Source: Collybiopsis luxurians FD-317 M1
Lineage: Eukaryota; Basidiomycota; Agaricomycetes; Agaricales; Omphalotaceae
Reading direction: 5' to 3'
Assembly (NCBI GenBank): GCA_000827265.1
Contig: KN834752.1
Location: 310,001 to 374,000, forward strand
Length of the DNA stretch: 64,000 nucleotides
Shown: piece after piece, positions 57,101 to 64,000 of the stretch
How positions within the stretch are numbered: position 1 is the stretch's first letter
Layout: each line of letters starts with the position of its first letter
The notes under the pieces: model-generated
Told to the model about the DNA's origin: nothing
Seen by the model: the letters and a program-made list of their open reading frames with translations, nothing else
Databases searched by the model: none
Translations under genes and position numbers: made by a program

Positions 57101-60100
57101 CACTAACTCCTTCTTTAGAACGGGATCTATATACTCGCCGTACACCAGGACAACGGGTTCTCCCTATACAGCAGGAACTGGTTCACCGTATACGGGGTAT
57201 GTCTTTCATTAGGCTGTCACTACTTTACTTTGATCTGAGCTATTTTTGAAGTACCGGCTCGCCGTACACTTCTACAATGACCTACTCGTCTCCTTATACG
57301 CGAAGCGGAACCCCCTCATCCTATACTCCAACCTCTCCCTCGCGTAGCGGCCTCACCCGTATGTCGGCACTGCGACGAAGACATGGCACATCGCAGAGTA
57401 GCTTCTCTTCTAGTGGAAGAAGTGGCAATGGCAGCAACAGCGGATACCAGCCTTCTGACGAAAGCAGTGATAAGGAGAATGAAGGAAGCGAACCCGGAAG
57501 TCTTACACAAGGATCGGGCGATTATTCCAGCTCGGGTACAGACAGCCAAACGCCTAGCGGACCTCTCAGTGGGACTCGGTCGAGCGAAACAGGATACGAT
57601 GTTTGTCCCTCGTCTGATCTATCCGAGTTGACGAGTAGAATGACCTACACCTCCTCTTCAACCTGGACACCCTCTGGTGTCTCATCTTCATCTTCCGATT
57701 CTGATAGGGATCTGAGCAGCGACGGTGAGAAATTCATCACTGCTTCGCAAGGAAGTTCCGACTACAGCACGGCACGTACGCCTTCTTCCGAAGCGTCATT
57801 CAAGAGCCTTCCCTCTATTCCCTCTGAATATACAACAGCTAGTGAAGGTTCTGTTGCGTACAAAACTGTCTCCTTGCCTGCCACAGAGCCAACTACGGCT
57901 TACGAGACTGCGGAGATTTGCCTTAGTGAGCTTGAGAGTATTCCGAGTGAAGCGTTTGATGGGACGCCGAAACCACCGCCAATCGAGCTTTCCGAACCAG
58001 AAGAGTTTCCACCTCTACCGTCATCTGTTTCGCCCTCTGTTCCGCCCAGTGAGGTTCCGCCCAGTGAGATCCCGCTCAGTGAAATCCCTAGTCATGTTCC
58101 ATCCATCACACCCCCGTCATCTGTTTCGCTTTCGCCTGCTCCGGCATCGCCTGCTCCTCGCTCTGCCACGGAGAGGTCAGTCTCTTCTCCTTCGTCAGTG
58201 TCCTCGCTGGATCCTTCAGGTGTTCCTCTGCCTTCATCGGTTTCAGAGCTCTCTGAACTGGATCTTTCACTGACACCGACTTCGGAGTCGGACCTTCCTC
58301 TTCCACCATCTACGGGAATGAGTACCAGTGTGCCGACTCCGTCTAGTGTTCATTGGTCGGAAGGATCAAGCACTAGTCTTCTGTCCCTCCCGCCGACTTC
58401 CACACAGACAGAGCCAATTTCTTCCAGCGTTGTCACTACAAGCCTTCATAGCCCGAGCTCAACTGAGACCCTGCAGCTTCCTCCTACTACGGTCCCATCA
58501 ACAACTATAGGTAGCAGCATATCTTCAGAATCCAGCCTGAGTCCTTCCGCGCCTGTGACTACACCTCTGCCGCCCAGCAGCTCCCCGAGCTCATTGCCTC
58601 TTCCGCCTAGTCCTCAGCCTTGGGCGACAGAAACAAATGTGTCGTATGAATCTAGTCTTCTTGCACCATCCCCTAGCGCGACGAGTGCTGCATTGGTACA
58701 AGATCCCGATATCTCTTTTGAAACATCACTTCTGCGACCAAGTGGATCCTGGTCTTCTTTTGACCGAATGTCTTCTATTCCGGAAACGCCGACGGTTTTA
58801 ACCTCGGCTCCACCTCCGTCTTTTCCAGCGCTCTCCCCGGTCCCACCGCTTCCTTCGACGGATGAAAGCAGTTCCGTGCGCACTCCTAGTAGCTTGGTAT
58901 TTTCAGAATCTAGTGTTGGGAGCAGTAGTCTCGGAAGCTTGATTTCACTCGTCCGAACCCCTTCGACTATCAGTAGTTCGTCTGATGTGTCGACGACAAG
59001 TGTTACTACTTCCCTCCTTCCTGAGTCTGATGTCGAGCTTGAACCGGAGCCGGAGCCGGAGCAAGAGGATGATGCTCGTTCCATTCCTGAAAGCCAGATT
59101 TCAACTGAGCCGAGTTTATTGTCAACACCCAGAGCCTCCCGAGTTGTGAGTAATTCCATTCTTATAGCCTTTATCCTGCGGCCTTCAACTGAATATCTTG
59201 TTAGGGTGTGCCTAGAAGTCATGCATCGATGACACCTTCCGAAAGGTCATTGAGTGTCAGCATTTCTACGCCGCGCGGAGATACACCGTCCAAACGTTCG
59301 ACTCTTGACACCGTTCACACTCCTTCGAGCGCATTTTATCCAGGTTCCCCTCGGAGTATCGGTGGTGATTTGGCGAGACTGGCCGAGGAGCTTCGCACTT
59401 ACGACCAGAACAGGGCTGAGGAGAATAGGGAGTTGGGAGATGCCTTACAAAATTTACGGGATGAGTTGTTGGGCTTGTCTGAATCTCTACACCACCCGCT
59501 CCCTCGTCGAGAGTCTTCTGAGCCTTCTCGATACCCTCAGCAGCCCCAACCCCCTCTTCATTTTCCTCCCCCTCCGGAACCGCGTATTCATTACGCGGAG
59601 GAGCGTGTCGGAAGTAGTCGTGCTGTGACTGATGATGAGAACAGGAGTCTCTCCTTAGCTCCTTCCTCTCTTAACCGCACGCCAAGTTCTGCCAGTAGCG
59701 TGTCTTTTTTATCTAGCCATCATTCTGACGATTGGCTCTTCTATCCTACCGCTCAAACTGGTTCACCTGCTCCTCCTCCTGCTACACGTAGGTCTCTGCG
59801 CCCCGACTCGCCAATTCCGGAGCTTCCTCCCGAGACTGAAATCGAAGAAAGCGAATTTTTGTCCGAGTCTTCAAGTCCATTAAGTACACCGATGCTCAGC
59901 TCATCGAGTACCAGCGGACCTTACCCTGACAGTTCTGGCCCGTCGTCGTCACCTACCCCTCCACCATCGACAGTCACCCCTTCTTCGATATCTCCTAGCT
60001 CCCCGGCTACAACTGCCGACACCATTCGACCGTCTCCGCCTAATCCTATCCCACTGCTAAATGAGATTAGAGATCAATTGCGCGCTTTACGGGATGGGCA

Positions 60101-63100
60101 GCTTTCTGCGGATCGTGCTCTCGATGACATTCGAGGATTACGTGGTGAGCAACCGGATAATGAGCTGTTAGATCGTGTGCGAGGGATAGAAGATATGTTG
60201 CGAGGATTGTTGAATCGAGAGGTACCACAGCCTGCACCAGTTCCGATATCCGAGCCTGGAGGCCCTCCTTCCCCGAGCAGTTCCAGTTCGGGTATCTCCT
60301 ACACGCTTCTGGAAGGGATTCTTGGGCGCCAACCTCCGATTGCACCTATTGCACATCCCCCTCCTCCTGGTATACCTCTTGCACAAATACTCGATGATAT
60401 TTTATCTCAAAATATACAACCTGCGCTCCGACGAGCAGTTCCACCAGACCCTCTACAGCCCTTCGATTACGCGCCTATTCATGCAGAGCGCGGCAGTAGT
60501 CCTGTAGAAATGTCCATTCCTCGTCCACTGAGACCCGCCTCCCAACCTCCGCCGTTCCCATTCCGCGACCCTAGACCACCTGGAGGAACTCGTAGACCAC
60601 GGCATACTCATCGAGATGCTGACCAGTCTTCGACAACACCGACAGCTCCGCCTGGGCCATCTGGGCCTCCAACTACCACAATGACAGATTCGCGACCTCA
60701 TTATAGAGGTCCTACGCCTAGACCTATAGTAAGTCTTTCAACTTTCGAGCCACTCATCTCTTCTTGAATATTATCACAGTTTTCTCCTCGTTCAAGGACG
60801 GCTCCTCTTCCTTACGATCTTGGTGGCCGAGATTCGCCCGATCGTCGAACTTGGTATCCAGTATGTAGCATCTTTGTCTAACTTGTGCTAGCTTGTTAAT
60901 TTTCTACTAGACTCGTCAACCTCCTCCTGCTGGGGGAGTTCCTCCTCCTCCAGTAGTCGATCCCTCTGGACCGCCGACCGGCGAGCCCTCCCGAGATAGA
61001 TATGTACCAATGCCCACAGGTCCAGTTAGTCGTGGATCCCTTTTTTCGACGACGCCGTTCTGACTTTGCTTTCAGGTTATGGTTCAAATGCCTCCCGAAT
61101 TCAATCGTGATTTAACAGAACTCCTGGAAACTAGTCGTGTATGTTTGCTGTCTATCATTGTTTCTTCATCGACTAATATCTAGTTTTACAGAATAATGCT
61201 ATTGCTACCATGACTAACAATGATCAGACTAGAGAGCTACTGCGATACATGACTGAACTCAATGGGTGGTTAGGTCGGGATGTCGCCGATCGTCACAATG
61301 AGATGACTGCTGTAGTTCATCGATTAGAGGAACTGCGGGCCTCTCTGAACGAGCTGCAAAACAGACCTTGTATGTGTCGTTTTTAACCGAAAAGGACAAG
61401 ATGCTAACTTTGGTGCATGTAGATCCTAGCGCTGTGCCCATTCCAGTAGGACAACCTCGAGATGAAGACGAAATTACTGCTAGCTCGGAAAGTGAGCCTG
61501 ATGTCAGTTTTATCCCAGGATTACATTCACAGCCCTCCGGTCAACAACCGCCAATGCCAGTGCCTGTTATACCTGGTCAGCCATATCCACCTGGTCAGCC
61601 ATATCCACCTGGTCAGCCATATCCACCTGGATTTGTTCCGCAAGCTCAAGGCCCGTTTATACCCCCGGAGGGTCCAGTAATTCCTCACGGAACATCTCCA
61701 TATCCCCCTTTTCGACCTGTCATACCTGGCCAGCCTACAGTCGTAGTCAATCCCCCAGGTCACGGTCCTGCTCCCGTCATACCAATGGGGCCATTCCAAC
61801 CTGGAGGAATGCCCGAGCCAGTGATACCACCGGGCATGGCCCCTTCAGGTCTTCACCCATTCATTCCTCCCGGTCCTTCCATTGTGCGTGTACCACCGGG
61901 TAGTCCGTCCTCAAGTGGAAGCAGCAGTGATACCGGAAGCACCAGGAGCAGAAGTACTGATCGCAGCAGTAGGACTAGACGTCATCCGTCAAGATCACGG
62001 TCCAGTAGGTCCAACAGGTCCCCGACTCCTGTCCCCATGCCTCCACCGGTACCCGTGGTCATATCGCAGGGCCGTTCGCCCCCCATAGTCACAGTTCCCG
62101 TTCCCATGCCATCAGAATATCGTCCGGGTTCTGCTCGACACCCTGATGTCGCTATACCTGTACCACCTTCTCAGGCTTCCCAAGGAGCCCCACCCGCACC
62201 TGTTGTGATCAATGTACCCGGCTCACAGCAACCGCTTCCTACAATGGCTCCAGGAGTTGTTCCTCCAGGCATGGTACCTGGTGGACCACCTATGATAATG
62301 CCAGGGCCATTACCTTCGCAACCTGTGTCATATGCTCCGACTCAGCCAATGGTTGTGGTGCGATCACGTTCAGATTCGCGCTCCCGTTCGCGCTCGAGAT
62401 CCAGGTCAGACGATTCAGATCGCCGGGGACGTCGCAGACGACGCAGGCGTGATGATAGCCGTAGTCGCAGCCGCTCCCGCTCACGCACTCCCCCTCGGCA
62501 ACCTCATGTTGTCATTGCCAGATCTTCGAGATCCCGCTCTCGCTCCCCTTCTCACCGAATTGAAGTTATCCAGCCCTCGCAGGCTGGAGCGGCGCCAGGA
62601 CAGACCATAGTTGTTCCTGGAGCCCCAGGGACTGCCATGCCTCCACCAATCCCAGCCTATGCACCAACCCCTTTTGCCCCGTCGCAGCCTCAACCTGTAA
62701 TCATTGCAAGGTCTTCCCGTTCCCGTTCCTCATCAGGACATAGGCATAGTCCGCTCCCTACCCAGTTCATCCCGACGCAACAATTCCAACCCACCGCCCA
62801 ACAGCTGCCAACAGTCATTCCAATACCGACTACCCAGCAAGGAGCAACACCAATTGTGGTCGGGTCTCATCGCACTAGGACTCCACCGCTTGTAGTGACG
62901 AGAAGTCGAAGTCGAAGTCGGAGTCGGAGTCGTAGCCCACGTCACTCCCCTTCGCATACTCCAATCATTGTACCTGGTCCACCTACGATGCCGTATGGTA
63001 CGCATTACACTGGTACCCATCATCCTCGCAGTCGTAGTCGAAGCCGATCGCGCTCCCCTCGAGACGAGGGCTCGTATCATCCCTCTCGACACCCCTCTGG

Positions 63101-64000
63101 TCGCGGTCGTTCTCCGCCAGTGATCTTGCCTGTACGCTCTCGCTACTCGCGTAGTCCAAGTCCTCGGCGTCGGTACTCACGTAGCCCAAGTCCTCGACGT
63201 CGCTATTCACGTAGCCCAAGTCATCGACGTCGCTACTCGCGCAGTCCAAGTCGACATCATTACAGAAGGTCGCCTTCGTATGACTCTAGGGACTACTCTC
63301 GTTCTCCTGAGCGACGTAGAAGACGAGATAGATACAGACGCAGAGGAGAGCGTCGTTCCCGCTCCCCCTCTTATTCACCGCGGTCAGAAGAGCGCGATCA
63401 TCGTGGCCGTAGACGTCGTGGTAGCCGCAGCCCCATTGCGGCGTCTGCCTATTCACCTGGTCCTGCTACTGTGCCTCTTGGCGGTACCCAATACGTTGCT
63501 ACTCATCCTCCTACTCATCTGCCTACAGTGATCAGTCATGCTCCGAGCCAAGGCTTGCCTGTGGAGCAAGTTGGTCCGTCGTACCGTCCGTCTTATGCCG
63601 GGACTCATCGACCTCCCTCTGTATCAGAAGGAGATGTTCGGGAAGAGCGACCTACACGTTATCCGTCCCGTCCTCCTACTCACCCTCCGCCTTCCATTTA
63701 TGAGGGAGAAATGCACCCGCCACACCATTCTAGGCGTTCCCCCACACCGGGCAGCATGCGTCACAGTCGCTACCCATCGGAAGAGAGAGAAGGGCGAATC
63801 CCTGAGGTCACTCGTAAGTGTTTTCTCGGATGATGGAAATTTTGTTAATAAATATCTATTTCACAGGAACCCATTCTCCTCCATATGGTGCTAGGACTGT
63901 ACGTGACGATGATGGTCGGACCATGCGCGATGATGAGGGCTATACTATCCGCCGTGCTCCCACAGTCCGAACGGTACGGGACGACGATGGCCGTACTGTC
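54140..64000 (+). CDS. Giant PH-like, Ser/Thr-rich, RS-domain protein (3' end beyond window)
   Basis: One gene model with about a dozen introns runs off the window, giving more than 2,900 codons. The function is unknown to me, although I recall large agaricomycete proteins of this plan. N-terminus: SSKLYRKVYSSAYTADSQSN. A Ser/Thr-rich region follows, then a folded PH-like segment (about 55488-55965) with PLHLGTLYYLNVHGEPPYRW, VQLDLVNCFAV, PFWMVYGDGVERLACES and LQWIERIW. Next are a long Thr/Gly/Ser-rich stretch (YTRTTGTTDTFTRTGTGSD), SP/TP-rich regions, a charged helix (DLARLAEELRTYDQNRAEEN), a coiled-coil candidate (LLRYMTELNGWLGRDV) and Pro-rich repeats (GQPYPP). It then becomes an SR-type domain with SRSRSRS runs and RRRYSRSPS repeats, ending in repeated RDDDGRT-type units. 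The PH-like fold suggests membrane or septal targeting. The first in-frame ATG is 54266, but conserved-looking sequence starts at 54140, where the acceptor is followed by TG, so the ATG may be split by an intron. Confidence 0.75.
61572..61628 (+). repeat. 18-bp tandem repeat encoding GQPYPP, three copies
   Basis: Three near-identical copies of ggtcagccatatccacct, in frame with the giant gene and extending a Pro-rich spacer. Copy number is likely to vary between strains. Confidence 0.9.
63138..63257 (+). repeat. 30-bp in-frame repeats encoding RRRYSRSPS units
   Basis: About four copies of a 30-base unit (tactcgcgtagtccaagtcc-like) encode RYSRSPSPRR, inside the SR-type domain. Copies differ mostly at third codon positions, which suggests selection on the protein repeat. 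Confidence 0.85.

Noticed and set aside
58614..59222. 202-codon minus-strand ORF opposite the giant Ser-rich gene
   Set aside because: Antisense shadow of a low-complexity coding region. No start context, introns or domain.

Overview
The window is nuclear DNA of a filamentous basidiomycete, most likely an agaricomycete. The evidence is many short GT-AG introns (mostly about 48-70 bases), dense genes on both strands with gaps of a few hundred bases, split coding frames, and gene families typical of mushrooms (the multi-membrane protein at 10.5-11.9 kb, the Zn2Cys6 factor at 18.9-22.3 kb, the PH/serine-rich giant at 54-64 kb). I see no bacterial operon, CRISPR array, rRNA or convincing tRNA. 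Exon limits given here were derived by hand from frame continuity and splice consensus.

Layout. 3.4-9.4 kb: SNF5-type subunit of a SWI/SNF chromatin remodeller, with a methionine/glycine-rich N-terminus and a GATA-like zinc finger. 10.5-11.9 kb (minus): eight-segment membrane protein. 13.1-14.1 kb: conserved, probably mitochondrial protein. 14.6-15.9 kb: epoxide hydrolase. 16.05-17.56 kb (minus): tandem pair of tiny paralogues sharing a KYCGC-L tail. 18.9-22.3 kb: Zn2Cys6 transcription factor. 23.6-24.5 kb (minus): small heat-shock protein. 24.5-31.6 kb: duplication-rich stretch holding a broken cstF64-like copy, a broken VPS15 copy, a 684-bp TIR element and an intact but diverged D-arabinono-1,4-lactone oxidase gene. 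31.7-33.3 kb: cstF64/Rna15 homologue. 33.5-36.3 kb (minus): threonyl-tRNA synthetase, head-to-head with VPS15 (36.4-42.1 kb). 42.3-43.8 kb (minus): 2-oxoglutarate/Fe(II) oxygenase. 45.2-47.5 kb: two unrecognised spliced genes. 48.9-50.9 kb: three-repeat Myb protein whose frame runs on into a complete glutathione S-transferase. 51.3-51.8 kb (minus): subunit 8 of respiratory complex III. 53.1-53.7 kb: small secreted or membrane-anchored protein. 54.1 kb to the window end: a very large PH-like, serine/threonine-rich, RS-domain protein, cut off by the window.

How it fits together. Most intact genes are housekeeping functions: chromatin remodelling, mRNA 3'-end formation, tRNA charging, VPS34-complex membrane traffic and respiration. 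They surround one recently rearranged zone at 24-32 kb. There, pieces of the hsp20 upstream region, the cstF64 gene and the VPS15 gene were copied at DNA level, because introns are retained. A copy of the hsp20 promoter with TATA box and heat-shock-like sites now sits in front of the lactone oxidase gene, and its own hsp20 start codon has been deleted. The most unusual predicted gene product is the Myb-GST fusion, whose exon phases all agree across ten exons.
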